A program made the translations under genes and the position numbers. Positions 42,149 through 50,397 of a DNA stretch of 64,000 nucleotides are shown piece by piece. The DNA comes from Bradyrhizobium sp. 139 (GTDB lineage Bacteria; Pseudomonadota; Alphaproteobacteria; Rhizobiales; Xanthobacteraceae). The notes under the pieces were generated by a model. That model ran no database searches. It saw only the letters and a program-made list of their open reading frames with translations, and was not told the origin of the DNA. The DNA lies in assembly GCF_023074175.1 (NCBI RefSeq), contig NZ_JADPKS010000037.1, positions 62,001 through 126,000 on the forward strand, in the 5' to 3' direction. Position 1 is the stretch's first letter. Every line of letters begins with the position of its first letter.

Positions 42149-43033
42149 CTAGATCCCCAGAAGCTTGCGCGCGTTGGCCTTGAGCACCTTCGGCCGGATC
42201 TCGTCGCGGATGTCGATCTTGGCGAAATCCGACAGCCAGCGGTCCGGCGTGATCACCGGCCAGTCCGAGCCGAACAGCATCTTGTCCTGGAGGATCGAGT
42301 TGATGTAGCGGACCAGGATCGGCGGGAAATATTTCGGCGACCAGCCGGAGAGGTCGATATAGACGTTCGGCTTGTGGGTCGCGACCGACAGCGCCTCTTC
42401 CTGCCAGGGGAAGGATGGGTGGGCGAGGATGATCTTGAGATCGGGGAAATCAGCCGCGACGTCGTCCATGTACATCGGGTTGGAAAATTTCAGCCGCATG
42501 CCCATGCCGCCGGGCATGCCCGAACCGACTCCGGTCTGGCCGGTGTGGAACAGCGCGATCGCACCGCCATTGTTGATCTCTTCATAGAGCGGATAGGCCA
42601 TGCGGTCGTTGGCGTAGAAGCCCTGCATAGTCGGATGGAATTTGAAGCCGCGCACCCCGTATTCCTCGATCAGCTTGCGCGCCTCACGCACGCCCAGCTT
42701 GCCCTTATGCGGGTCGATCGAGACGAAGGGGATGAGGACGTCGAGATGCTCGGAGGCGACCTCCAGCATCTCGTAATTGTTGTAGCGGCGGAAGCCGGTC
42801 TCGCGCTCGGCGTCGACCGGGAAGATCACGGCGGCGATGTTCTTGGAGCGGTAATAAGCCGCGGTCTCTGGCACGGTTGGCGGATGCTTGTGCGGCGACT
42901 TGAAGTAGTCCGCCATCTGCGCCTGGAAATCGTCATAGCCGTCGTCGGGATGGGTGCCGCAGGGCTCTTCGGCGTGGGTGTGGATGTCGATGGCGACGAC
43001 GTCGTCGATATTGGGCAACTTCAGCTTCGGCAT
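42149..43033 (-). CDS. Amidohydrolase family protein (ACMSD-like, PF04909 type)
   Basis: 294-residue metal-dependent TIM barrel. Metal ligands are suggested by VAIDIHTHAEEP (HxH), GFKFHPTMQGFYAND, IALFHTGQTG, KIILAHPSFPWQ and the catalytic aspartate in LFGSDWPVITPDRWL. The start ATG 43033 has GGGAGAAAA upstream. Members hydrolyse or decarboxylate aromatic ring-cleavage intermediates, but specificity varies widely. It is monocistronic. Confidence 0.9.
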   Translation of the reverse strand: MPKLKLPNIDDVVAIDIHTHAEEPCGTHPDDGYDDFQAQMADYFKSPHKHPPTVPETAAYYRSKNIAAVIFPVDAERETGFRRYNNYEMLEVASEHLDVLIPFVSIDPHKGKLGVREARKLIEEYGVRGFKFHPTMQGFYANDRMAYPLYEEINNGGAIALFHTGQTGVGSGMPGGMGMRLKFSNPMYMDDVAADFPDLKIILAHPSFPWQEEALSVATHKPNVYIDLSGWSPKYFPPILVRYINSILQDKMLFGSDWPVITPDRWLSDFAKIDIRDEIRPKVLKANARKLLGI

Positions 43034-43339
43034 GGTTTTCTCCCGACGGGTTGCCGAATTGATTATATGATATAACGAATTTGGCAAGGCGTCGTTGCGG
43101 GCGGAACTCCAGTCGGCAAATCGGGCCGATCCGGCCGCTTCTACTTTGCATGGGGTTGTTTTCAAGAATTTGCTGGTCCGGAACCGGGCAGTTAACATTG
43201 ACATCCAGTGCTCCCATGCCTTAAGAACCGCCCCGTCCCGGGCGGTCGGTCTGCCAGCGGGAAAATCTCATTTTGCCACATTCGCGCGTGCCGAAACGGT
43301 AGTGCCGAACACGGCCTTTCGAACGTTCAGGATTTTGCC
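43034..43339. other. Intergenic region with a hairpin in the rpmJ leader
   Basis: About 305 bases without a gene. Near the amidohydrolase start it is AT-rich (GATTATATGATATAACGAAT), suiting that gene's promoter. In the leader of rpmJ, ACCGCCC (43227-43233) and GGGCGGT (43240-43246) make a perfect 7-bp stem with a six-base loop, about 95 bases upstream of the start codon. It could be an attenuator or simply the 5' structure of the transcript. Confidence 0.55.
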
Positions 43340-43465
43340 ATGAAGGTCCGTAACTCACTGAAATCGCTGCGCGGTCGCCATCGCGCCAACCGCCTGGTCC
43401 GCCGCAAGGGCCGGGTCTATGTGATCAACAAGGTGCAGCGCCGTTTCAAGGCTCGTCAGGGCTGA
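43340..43465 (+). CDS. rpmJ: 50S ribosomal protein L36, zinc-free form
   Basis: 41 residues: [20 protein letters not shown] then [20 protein letters not shown] and a final glycine. It aligns over its whole length with L36 but lacks all the zinc-binding Cys/His residues of the C+ form; such C- forms are usual in alphaproteobacteria. The longer open frame from 43208 is only leader. It is a stand-alone gene with a hairpin upstream and a terminator-like stem downstream, away from any ribosomal operon. Confidence 0.96.
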   Translation: MKVRNSLKSLRGRHRANRLVRRKGRVYVINKVQRRFKARQG

Positions 43466-43524
43466 TCTTTCGCCCTGCCGGTCGCCTCCGCGCGCGCAAG
43501 ACCACGGTCTCACACGAGTTTGAC

Positions 43525-43552
43525 GCCGCCCCTGCTTTGCAAGGGCGGCTTT
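43525..43552 (+). terminator. Terminator-like hairpin after rpmJ
   Basis: GCCGCCC (43525-43531) pairs with GGGCGGC (43543-43549), the loop containing a further CTGC/GCA pairing, followed by a short T run (TTT). Located 60 bases after the rpmJ stop. Confidence 0.65.
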
Positions 43553-43571
43553 GTGCGTTTAGACTTTGACC

Positions 43572-44213
43572 ATGGCAGTGAGATTCTCATTCGCGCGCAC
43601 CGTGTGTCTGGCTTTCGTTCTGGGAGCCGCTGGTCTCGCTCCCGCGCTGGCGCAGGCTGATCCGCCGACCCCGCCCGGCAAGCAGCAGAAGAAGCTTCCC
43701 GAAGCGCCGGCCAAGCTGCCCAAGGTCGATCGCACCAAGAATCTCGATTTTCTGTTCGGCGCGTTGAAGGCGGCGCCCGACGAAGCCAGCGCCAAGCATG
43801 TCGAGGCGCGGATCTGGGCGATCTGGATCCACACCCCGAGCGACACCGCGGGGCTGTTGATGGCGCGGGCCAAGACCGCGGTCGATGCGCAGAAGATCGA
43901 AATCGCGATCAAGCTGCTCGATGCGGTCATCAAGCTGCGGCCCGACTACATCGAGGCCTGGAACCGGCGCGCCACGCTCTACTACATGCAGAACGACTAC
44001 GGCCGCTCGCTTGCCGACATCCGCGAGGTGCTGATCCGGGAGCCTCGCCATTTCGGCGCGCTCGCAGGCCTCGGCATGATCATGCAGGAGGTCGGCGACG
44101 AGAAACGTGCGCTCGAGGCCTACCGCAAGGCACTCGCCGTCAATCCGCACCTCGACAAGATCCCCGACCAGGTCAAGGCGCTGACCGAGAAGATCGAAGG
44201 CCGCGACATCTAG
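43572..44213 (+). CDS. Secreted TPR-repeat protein
   Basis: 213 residues. Signal peptide MAVRFSFARTVCLAFVLGAA with cleavage after ALAQ near residue 28. A Pro/Lys-rich stretch (PPTPPGKQQKKLPEAPAKL) precedes TPRs: IKLLDAVIKLRPDYIEAWNR, TLYYMQNDYGRSLADIREVL and LEAYRKALAVNPHLDKIP. It probably scaffolds a periplasmic protein complex. A TTG at 43566 is an alternative start two codons upstream. No specific partner can be named. Confidence 0.88.
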   Translation: MAVRFSFARTVCLAFVLGAAGLAPALAQADPPTPPGKQQKKLPEAPAKLPKVDRTKNLDFLFGALKAAPDEASAKHVEARIWAIWIHTPSDTAGLLMARAKTAVDAQKIEIAIKLLDAVIKLRPDYIEAWNRRATLYYMQNDYGRSLADIREVLIREPRHFGALAGLGMIMQEVGDEKRALEAYRKALAVNPHLDKIPDQVKALTEKIEGRDI

Positions 44214-44337
44214 CCGATAAGTTGAACAATTCCCGAGGGATCGCAGCGTGCGCGGATTAACTACGATCGCACGTGCGGCATTCTCAGGGGTATTGTCGAC
44301 GGACGCGCAGGCCTACCTGCATGGCAGGAGCACAGCC

Positions 44338-44598
44338 ATGAAGCGTTCGATTTTTGCAGGTGTCTTGCTGCTCGCGTCGGGCACGGTGAGTCTCGCCGAC
44401 GGACTGTTCTGGGTGGTCGGCAATCGCGCCACCGGCAGATGCAACATCGTAACCAGCAATCCCGTGATCGACGGCGACATCTGGTTCGGCGACGGTCCCT
44501 ACAAGTCCAGGGCCGATGCCAAGCTTGCCCGCTCGACGATCCGCGCCTGCCCGGCGGTCACGCCCGACGAGGAAAAGGACGAGGACGGTACGAACTAG
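44338..44598 (+). CDS. Small secreted hypothetical protein, 86 residues
   Basis: Signal peptide MKRSIFAGVLLLASGTVSLA; the mature part LFWVVGNRATGRCNIVTSNP with the continuation GDGPYKSRADAKLARSTIRA and a final cysteine, so two cysteines may pair. The start ATG 44338 has CAGGAG eight bases upstream. The open frame from 44248 is leader. Similar short proteins are common in rhizobia and have no assigned role. Confidence 0.75.
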   Translation: MKRSIFAGVLLLASGTVSLADGLFWVVGNRATGRCNIVTSNPVIDGDIWFGDGPYKSRADAKLARSTIRACPAVTPDEEKDEDGTN

Positions 44599-44605
44599 CC
44601 TGCAC

Positions 44606-44788
44606 TTAGTGCAGGGCGCTACCGCCGCGCTCAACGAGGCCGCGATCGGCGGCTGCAGCGTAGGCCCTTGCAAGCTCCGCCTCGAGATGCTCGTTGATCA
44701 GGAGCAGCGCCCGCACGGCACCGCGCAGGTCGCCGTTGCAGCTTGCGACAATCTCCTCGATCGCGGTGTCATTCGATCTGACGCTCAT
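44606..44788 (-). CDS. Small hypothetical protein, 60 residues
   Basis: The ATG at 44788 has GGAGGG six bases upstream. It is helical and soluble: IEEIVASCNGDLRGAVRALL and LINEHLEAELARAYAAAADR. It converges on the secreted protein gene with only seven bases between stops. The sequence looks like a conserved rhizobial small protein, but I cannot name a function. Confidence 0.65.
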   Translation of the reverse strand: MSVRSNDTAIEEIVASCNGDLRGAVRALLLINEHLEAELARAYAAAADRGLVERGGSALH

Positions 44789-45000
44789 CAAAAACCCTCC
44801 GGTTCGAACCAGGACAATCTGCCGGTCGTTCCCGCGTTCCTGTGGATTGCGAGGAGGAACGGCGCCCACCCGCGTCTAGATGGCGGAACCGACCGTGGCG
44901 ATTATATGGATGCCGGGATGACGACTGCATGAAGCTGGCCTGAGGCTTGCGCGCTGCTGGGAATGTGATTGATTTTGTTTGCTTTTTTCCTGCTGGAATT

Positions 45001-46071
45001 ATGCACATATCCACAGCCCAGGATTTCAGGTGGAGTGCGGGGCCTGATGGAGCGAAACTGCCGCCCGGCAAGTCTCGTAACTGCCAGGTGCCCTGGATCG
45101 CCCGGATTCTCTCCATGTTCGTGATGTCAGTCGTGACCGCGCTGGTTCTGCTGGCGCTGCTCACGCAGGCCGGCGTCCTCGCCGTGCAACGCGCCTTTCC
45201 GCCTCAGGGCCGGATGGTCGAGGTCGACGGCGCTGTGCTTCATGTCGTCGATATCGGTCCGCGCGGTTACGGCATGCCGATCGTGATGCTGCACGGCGCG
45301 AGCTCCAATCTCGAAGCGATGCGGCGTCCGCTCGGCGACCTCCTTGCCAAAGACCATCGCGTCATCCTGATCGACCGTCCCGGCCACGGCTGGAGCACGC
45401 GGATGCGGCGGCAGGATTCGACGCCGCAGATCCAGGCGCGGATGATCGATGAGGCGCTCGGAAAGCTCGGGATCGATCGCGCGATCGTCGTCGTGCATTC
45501 CTGGAGCGGGGCGCTCGGCGCGCGGCTGGCGCTCGATCATCCGAGCCGGGTTGCCGGCCTCGTCATGCTGGCCCCGGTCACGCATCCCTGGCGCGGCGGC
45601 GTCGGCCGTTACAACGAGATCATCGCGACGCCCGTGATCGGGCCGCTGCTCGCCTACACCGTCACGCTGCCGCTGGGGTATTTCGTTGCCGAGGCCGGTG
45701 CGCGCAGCGTCTTCCTGCCGCAGATGATGCCTGATGGTTTCGTGCGGGACTCCGCAACTCCGCTGCTGCTGCGCCCGCGCGAGTTCATCGCCAATGCCTG
45801 TGATCTGGTGACGCTGAAGGAAGCGGTGGCTGCGCAAGTTTCGCGCTATGGTGAGATATCGGCGCCGGTCACGATCATTGCCGGCGAGCTCGACAAGACG
45901 GTGTCGACCAACATCCACGCGCGTCCCTTCGCCGCGATGGTGCCGAATGCAAAGCTGATCGCGCTGCCCGATCTCGGCCACATGGTGCAGAACGCGGTGC
46001 CGGATCTCGTGAAGACGGAGATCGAGACGATGATCGGGAAGATCGTCCCGGTGCAGGCGGCCGCGGATTAG
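45001..46071 (+). CDS. Alpha/beta-hydrolase, membrane-anchored
   Basis: Up to 356 residues. A hydrophobic N-terminal helix (SVVTALVLLALLTQAGVLAV) is followed by an alpha/beta-hydrolase fold: oxyanion loop VMLHGASSNLEAMRRPLG, VILIDRPGHGWS, nucleophile serine in VVHSWSGALGARLAL, acid in AGELDKTVS and histidine in ALPDLGHMVQN. Substrate is unknown. The start is uncertain: ATG 45001 is used, while ATG 45115 would begin immediately before the anchor helix and may be better; neither has a strong ribosome site. It converges on the cytochrome c gene. Confidence 0.85.
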   Translation: MHISTAQDFRWSAGPDGAKLPPGKSRNCQVPWIARILSMFVMSVVTALVLLALLTQAGVLAVQRAFPPQGRMVEVDGAVLHVVDIGPRGYGMPIVMLHGASSNLEAMRRPLGDLLAKDHRVILIDRPGHGWSTRMRRQDSTPQIQARMIDEALGKLGIDRAIVVVHSWSGALGARLALDHPSRVAGLVMLAPVTHPWRGGVGRYNEIIATPVIGPLLAYTVTLPLGYFVAEAGARSVFLPQMMPDGFVRDSATPLLLRPREFIANACDLVTLKEAVAAQVSRYGEISAPVTIIAGELDKTVSTNIHARPFAAMVPNAKLIALPDLGHMVQNAVPDLVKTEIETMIGKIVPVQAAAD

Positions 46072-46089
46072 CGGCCGCCTCTCACGCGC

Positions 46090-46485
46090 TTACTGCTTGA
46101 TTTTCCCGTCCTTGTCGAACTGCGAGACGTAGGTCCAGAGATTGTTGATCTCGGTCTCGTTCTTGATGCCGGCGAACGCCATCTTGGTGCCGGGGATCTT
46201 GGCCTTGGGGTCCTTGATGTATTCCTTGAACGTGGCTTCGTCCCAGGTGATGCCGGAATTCTTGTTCGCATCCGAGTAGTTGTAGTCCGGCGCGGTGCCC
46301 GACTTGCGGCCGTTGAGGCCGTTGAGCTCGGGGCCGACCTTGTTCTTGGCGCCTTCGCCGATGGCGTGGCAGGCCAGGCATTTGTTGAACGACGATTTGC
46401 CGGCCGCGACATCCTGCGCCATCGCAGTGGAGGCCGTGGCAGTCACGGTGAGGATCGTCAGTGCGCCAAAAGTCAGTTTTTTCAT
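46090..46485 (-). CDS. Class I cytochrome c (c2/c550 type)
   Basis: 131 residues with signal peptide MKKLTFGALTILTVTATAST and cleavage after AMAQ. The heme motif is CLACH in SFNKCLACHAIGEG; the sixth-ligand methionine is in GTKMAFAGIKNETE. It resembles the periplasmic mitochondrial-type cytochromes of Bradyrhizobium that shuttle electrons from bc1 to oxidases. The start ATG is at 46485; the longer frame upstream is not coding. It sits just before glcD on the opposite strand. Confidence 0.93.
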   Translation of the reverse strand: MKKLTFGALTILTVTATASTAMAQDVAAGKSSFNKCLACHAIGEGAKNKVGPELNGLNGRKSGTAPDYNYSDANKNSGITWDEATFKEYIKDPKAKIPGTKMAFAGIKNETEINNLWTYVSQFDKDGKIKQ

Positions 46486-46762
46486 CGGGTGCTCTTCGTC
46501 TCTTCCCTGGTGGGTCTGGCCTGATCTGTGTTGCCTGTCGGCAATCGTCGGACCTGCCGGTTTTGGCAGGCCCGCCCGGCTTGGACAAGCCACGAAACCA
46601 TGACAGGTTTCACGATTTCCTACTTGTCCCAGAGCGAACTCGTGCAAGATCGTCGATCCGACTTTCGGATGGCCTACCCAAACCACCGCGGACGTGGTTG
46701 ATTTGCCGCGACAAATTGATCGTGCGGCGTGAGCCGGAAGGATATGCCATGAAGGATATGTT

Positions 46763-48256
46763 ATGGCCATCATGATGCCTGCGAGCGACCGGGCCGTGCT
46801 CGCGCGCCGCGCCGAGATCGTGGCTGCATTGCGCGCAATCGTGCCCGGCGAGGGCGTGATCGACAGCGCTTCCGAGATGCGGGCTTACGAATCCGACGGG
46901 CTGACGGCATACCGGCAGCCGCCAATGGTCGTGGTGCTGCCCGACACGACCGAGCAGGTCTCGCTCATCCTGAAATATTGTACCGGGCAGGGCATCAAGG
47001 TGGTGCCGCGCGGCTCCGGCACTTCACTGTCCGGCGGTGCGCTGCCGCTCGAAGACGGCGTGCTGCTGGGCCTCGGCAAGTTCAAGCGCATCCGCGAGAT
47101 CGACTTCGACAACCGCGTCGTCGTCACCGAGCCCGGCGTCACCAATCTGGCGATCAGTCAGGCGGTTGCGCATGCCGGCTTCTACTACGCGCCCGATCCG
47201 TCCTCGCAGATCGCCTGCTCGATCGGCGGCAATGTCGCGGAAAATTCCGGCGGCGTGCACTGCCTGAAATACGGCATGACCACCAACAACGTGCTCGGTT
47301 GCGAGATTGTCCTGATGAGCGGCGAGATTTTGCGCATCGGCGGCAAGTCGGCGGAAAACCCCGGCTACGACCTGATGGGCGTCATCACCGGCTCCGAAGG
47401 CCTGCTCGGCGTCATCACCGAGATCACGGTGCGCATCCTGCAAAAGCCGGAAACGGCACGCGCACTGATGGTCGGCTTCGCGCAAGTCGAGGCGGCCGGC
47501 GAATGCGTGGCGCACATCATCGGCGCCGGCATCATCCCAGGCGGCATGGAGATGATGGACAGGCCGGCGATCCACGCTGCGGAGGCCTTCGTTCATGCCG
47601 GCTATCCGCTCGATGTCGAAGCGCTGCTCATCATCGAGCTCGACGGTCCGAAGATCGAGGTCGACGAGCTGATCACCCGCGTCGAGGCCATCGCGAACGG
47701 CTGCGGCTCGACCACCTGCCAGATCTCGACCTCGGAAGCCGAGCGCAATTTGTTCTGGGCCGGCCGCAAAGCCGCGTTTCCGGCCGTTGGCCGCATCTCG
47801 CCCGATTATCTCTGCATGGACGGCACGATTCCCCGCGGCGCGCTGCCGAAGGCGCTCGCCCGCATCCGCGAGCTTTCGGAAAAGTACCGGCTCGGCTGCG
47901 CCAACGTGTTCCATGCCGGCGACGGCAATCTGCACCCGCTGATCCTCTACGATGCCAACAAGCCCGGCGAGATCGAACGCGCCGAAGCGTTCGGCGCCGA
48001 TATCCTGCGCGCCTGCGTCGAGTTCGGCGGCGTGCTCACCGGCGAGCACGGCGTCGGCATCGAGAAGCGCGATCTGATGCCGGAGATGTTCAGCGAGATC
48101 GACCTCAACCAGCAGCAGCGCCTGAAATGCGCCTTTGACGCCCAGGGCCTGCTCAATCCCGGCAAGGTGTTTCCGACCCTGCACCGCTGCGCCGAGCTCG
48201 GCCGCATGCATGTCCATGCGGGCAAGCTGGCGTTTCCCGACATCCCGCGGTTCTGA
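46763..48256 (+). CDS. glcD: Glycolate oxidase FAD-binding subunit GlcD (or D-lactate dehydrogenase)
   Basis: 497-residue flavoprotein of the FAD-linked oxidase C family. The PCMH-type FAD domain shows PRGSGTSLSGGALPLEDGVL, APDPSSQIACSIGGNVAENS with the GGVHCLKYGMT segment, and GSEGLLGVITEITVRI. The C-terminal cap has NVFHAGDGNLHPLILYD and LTGEHGVGIEKRDLMPE. It oxidises glycolate to glyoxylate (or D-lactate to pyruvate) with GlcE and GlcF at the membrane. The partner genes lie 2.1 kb downstream, separated by three unrelated genes. Start ATG 46763 follows GAAGGATATGTT. Confidence 0.94.
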   Translation: MAIMMPASDRAVLARRAEIVAALRAIVPGEGVIDSASEMRAYESDGLTAYRQPPMVVVLPDTTEQVSLILKYCTGQGIKVVPRGSGTSLSGGALPLEDGVLLGLGKFKRIREIDFDNRVVVTEPGVTNLAISQAVAHAGFYYAPDPSSQIACSIGGNVAENSGGVHCLKYGMTTNNVLGCEIVLMSGEILRIGGKSAENPGYDLMGVITGSEGLLGVITEITVRILQKPETARALMVGFAQVEAAGECVAHIIGAGIIPGGMEMMDRPAIHAAEAFVHAGYPLDVEALLIIELDGPKIEVDELITRVEAIANGCGSTTCQISTSEAERNLFWAGRKAAFPAVGRISPDYLCMDGTIPRGALPKALARIRELSEKYRLGCANVFHAGDGNLHPLILYDANKPGEIERAEAFGADILRACVEFGGVLTGEHGVGIEKRDLMPEMFSEIDLNQQQRLKCAFDAQGLLNPGKVFPTLHRCAELGRMHVHAGKLAFPDIPRF

Positions 48257-48272
48257 CGGGGACGACCGCGGA

Positions 48273-48299
48273 GGCAGCGGAGGTCGTGCCTCCGCTGCC
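48273..48299. terminator. Perfect 11-bp hairpin between glcD and the convergent monooxygenase gene
   Basis: GGCAGCGGAGG, TCGTG loop, CCTCCGCTGCC. A strong stem but no T run, so it may act as a bidirectional end structure or RNA stabiliser rather than a classical terminator. Confidence 0.6.
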
Positions 48300-48316
48300 C
48301 GCTCGAACGCTGCTGC

Positions 48317-48655
48317 TCATATCAGCGCGTATTGAGTGCGCTCGCGCTTCGCCAGCAGCGGCAGGGCTTGTGCGGCGATGTAGTTCTTGAAATGCGCGCT
48401 CTCCTGATGCGCCTTGAAGGCTGCCTCGTCGCGAAACAGCTCGTAGAACAGGAACTGCGCCGGATTATCCTTGGCGCGGCTGATCAGGAACAACTTCACG
48501 CCGGGCTCACTTTGCGCTTCCGGAAGGAAGCCGCGCAGGATCTCGGCGACGCTATCGGCATCTCCCGCCTTCGCTTCCCATTGCGCCACGACCAGAAGGC
48601 CGCCGTCACTGGTCGCCTCACCGATGGTTTGCCGGTTCGTTGCCTGTTGGGTCAT
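48317..48655 (-). CDS. Antibiotic biosynthesis monooxygenase (ABM) domain protein
   Basis: 112 residues with a single ABM ferredoxin-like fold: GLLVVAQWEAKAGDADSVAE, then FLFYELFRDEAAFKAHQESA and HFKNYIAAQALPLL. Such proteins (YgiN, LsrG-like) oxidise quinols or small signal molecules without cofactor. ATG is at 48655. It is convergent to glcD and lies inside the interrupted glc region. Confidence 0.9.
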   Translation of the reverse strand: MTQQATNRQTIGEATSDGGLLVVAQWEAKAGDADSVAEILRGFLPEAQSEPGVKLFLISRAKDNPAQFLFYELFRDEAAFKAHQESAHFKNYIAAQALPLLAKRERTQYALI

Positions 48656-48987
48656 GATGGAACTCCTCATCGCAGGTGGTCGCCGCGCCAGGTTGCGGCA
48701 GGTTCGATGGATAGCGAAACCCGGGCGTTTATGGTTCGACAGACGTCGAAGTGTTATGCGCGAACAGCAGCAAATCGAGACATGCGATCCGCGAAAAGAT
48801 CCGGATAATCCGTTATCGCGCGATGAACCAATCACGGGCGCGCAAGTTCGTTAGCTACAGACGCTTGCCGGGCATGCATATGAACTGCTTGAACTCCGGA
48901 AAGTCATGAGCCGAGGCGAAGGTCGTGAAAATGCTCCGTGATCTACGCCTCAATCGCATCCGACACACCTAATCGAATGGAGCAGCG
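48656..48987. other. Intergenic region upstream of the csbD-like gene
   Basis: About 330 bases with no credible gene. It should carry the divergent promoters of the ABM and CsbD genes. I looked for an EcfG-type stress promoter (GGAAC with a GTT downstream) and did not find a convincing one. Confidence 0.5.
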
Positions 48988-49167
48988 ATGAGTAAGACGA
49001 GAGCCGTCAAAGATCGGATCGTAGGGAAGACCAAACAGATCGCGGGCGAAATCGTTGGCGATCAGGCGCTGCACGAGGAAGGCAAGGATCAGGAGAATAA
49101 AGGGGAGCAGCCTAGCGAGGAGACAGGCGATCTCAAGCCGTTCGGCAATCTCGACCGGCTTACCTGA
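48988..49167 (+). CDS. CsbD-family stress-response protein
   Basis: 59 residues, too short for most ORF finders. It begins MSKTRAVKDRIVGKTKQIAG and continues EIVGDQALHEEGKDQENKGE, the core CsbD pattern (VKGKxKEAxGxVxGDxxLxxEGK). CsbD proteins accumulate in the general stress response and are natively unfolded; the biochemical role is unknown. GAGCAGCG precedes the ATG. It stands alone between the ABM and SIR2-like genes. Confidence 0.85.
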   Translation: MSKTRAVKDRIVGKTKQIAGEIVGDQALHEEGKDQENKGEQPSEETGDLKPFGNLDRLT

Positions 49168-49248
49168 GCGACAGGCTTGCCGTGAGCCGAGTGGCGACCC
49201 TCGCCTTGATTTTCTTGAACGGAAACCCCGCCTTCTTTCCCTGCTAGG

Positions 49249-50145
49249 TCAGCCGCGATTGCCCGCTTCGGCTTGGGTGTGGTCCTGCCGGCCGGCGGCA
49301 TCAAGCAGCCGCTGCAGGAAATCCGTCAGGCTCTTGTCGGGAGTCCCGTGCCGGCTCGACAGCACCTTGATCCCCCACCCGGAAAGAACGGCTTCCTGCA
49401 CAGGCTCTGGTTCGGACATGAAGACGAATGAGTGCGGCCGATCCTGCTCGTGTCCGGAATTGTGCCAGGTCCTCCACAGATTGTGCAGCAACAGCCTGAT
49501 GTTGAGATCGCGCATGCTGTAGCCGATAAAGAGTACGGTTTTGCCGAGCGCATCGGCACGAAATTTTACGTCCAGCGGGCTGTCGAAGGCGAGGCGGTTG
49601 AAATAGTCGGTCTCGGTGACCACGAGCGAGTCGTCATCGTCGAAATCGCCGTGGAATTTCACGATTTGCGTCACGCGCTCCCTGATCTTGGCGATATCCC
49701 GCGCATTCGCGACCTTGATGAAGTCACGACCGTGCGCGGCGAAGGCTGCCTCGATGTTGCGATCAAAATTGGTGGTGTAGATGATCGGAAAATCAAGCGA
49801 CACGATCAATTCGTGCATCTTCGAGCGGCAAACGCGATCTTCTGAAACCTTCCAGTTTCGATCCATCCAGCTGCGAAGCGGCCCGATGCTGCCATGGACA
49901 ATCCGGTAGTATTCCGCCAGCGAGTAGTGGCTTGCCGGCGAACTGGCGAGGTCGGATGGATCGAGCGATAGCTCCTTGGTGAGATGATCGATGAGGGATT
50001 GCCAGGACGGCAGCCCAACGCTGATCGATGGACCTGCTCCGACGAAGAGCACGGCACTGCGCTGCCTGACGGCTGCGACCAGCTCTTTCGGGATGTCAGC
50101 ATCGCTGATGTCCAAGCGATCGGGCCGGGCGCCGCGTAGGGTCAT
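49249..50145 (-). CDS. Stand-alone SIR2-like domain protein, possible NAD-consuming defence factor
   Basis: 298 residues, soluble, one SIR2_2-like domain. The glycine loop is AVLFVGAGPSISVGLPSW (GAG at 36-38), the NAD-site asparagine/aspartate motif is IIYTTNFDRNIEAAF (124-128), the catalytic-type histidine is in IVKFHGDFDDDDSLVVTE (His 165), and FIGYSMRDLNIRLLLHNLWR closes the fold. The zinc module of deacetylase sirtuins is absent, so this belongs with the prokaryotic SIR2 proteins found in anti-phage systems (Thoeris, DSR, SIR2-HerA), several of which destroy NAD. No HerA, TIR, Argonaute or other effector gene is adjacent. A defence role is inference. Confidence 0.85.
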   Translation of the reverse strand: MTLRGARPDRLDISDADIPKELVAAVRQRSAVLFVGAGPSISVGLPSWQSLIDHLTKELSLDPSDLASSPASHYSLAEYYRIVHGSIGPLRSWMDRNWKVSEDRVCRSKMHELIVSLDFPIIYTTNFDRNIEAAFAAHGRDFIKVANARDIAKIRERVTQIVKFHGDFDDDDSLVVTETDYFNRLAFDSPLDVKFRADALGKTVLFIGYSMRDLNIRLLLHNLWRTWHNSGHEQDRPHSFVFMSEPEPVQEAVLSGWGIKVLSSRHGTPDKSLTDFLQRLLDAAGRQDHTQAEAGNRG

Positions 50146-50397
50146 GAGCGTCCTTTCGTTCGAGGCTGTCCCCGGTGATGAATGAGAACTGTCCGGATCC
50201 GAACCCTAAACGGAAGCGCATGGCGCATGTTCCTATCGCACCGCACTCGCCGCCTTCAGGATGAGGGCGAGGAGAGGACCCGCGCACCGCGACCCTTCAG
50301 GACGCCTCCTGTACAGTCGGACGAAGTCGGGTGATCAAGGCGTTCCGCGGCCGCACGACATTTGATTTCCGCCGCGAATTTCGCTACCGGCTCAGTG

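Noticed and set aside
47024..48217. Antisense open frame of 397 codons opposite glcD
   Set aside because: Shadow frame; glcD has continuous family similarity on the other strand.
48656..48987. EcfG-type general stress promoter for csbD
   Set aside because: No GGAAC with a properly spaced GTT was found.
49249..50145. Complete SIR2-HerA or Thoeris system
   Set aside because: No HerA/DUF87 ATPase, TIR-domain or Argonaute gene next to the SIR2-like gene; only a single candidate gene is supported.
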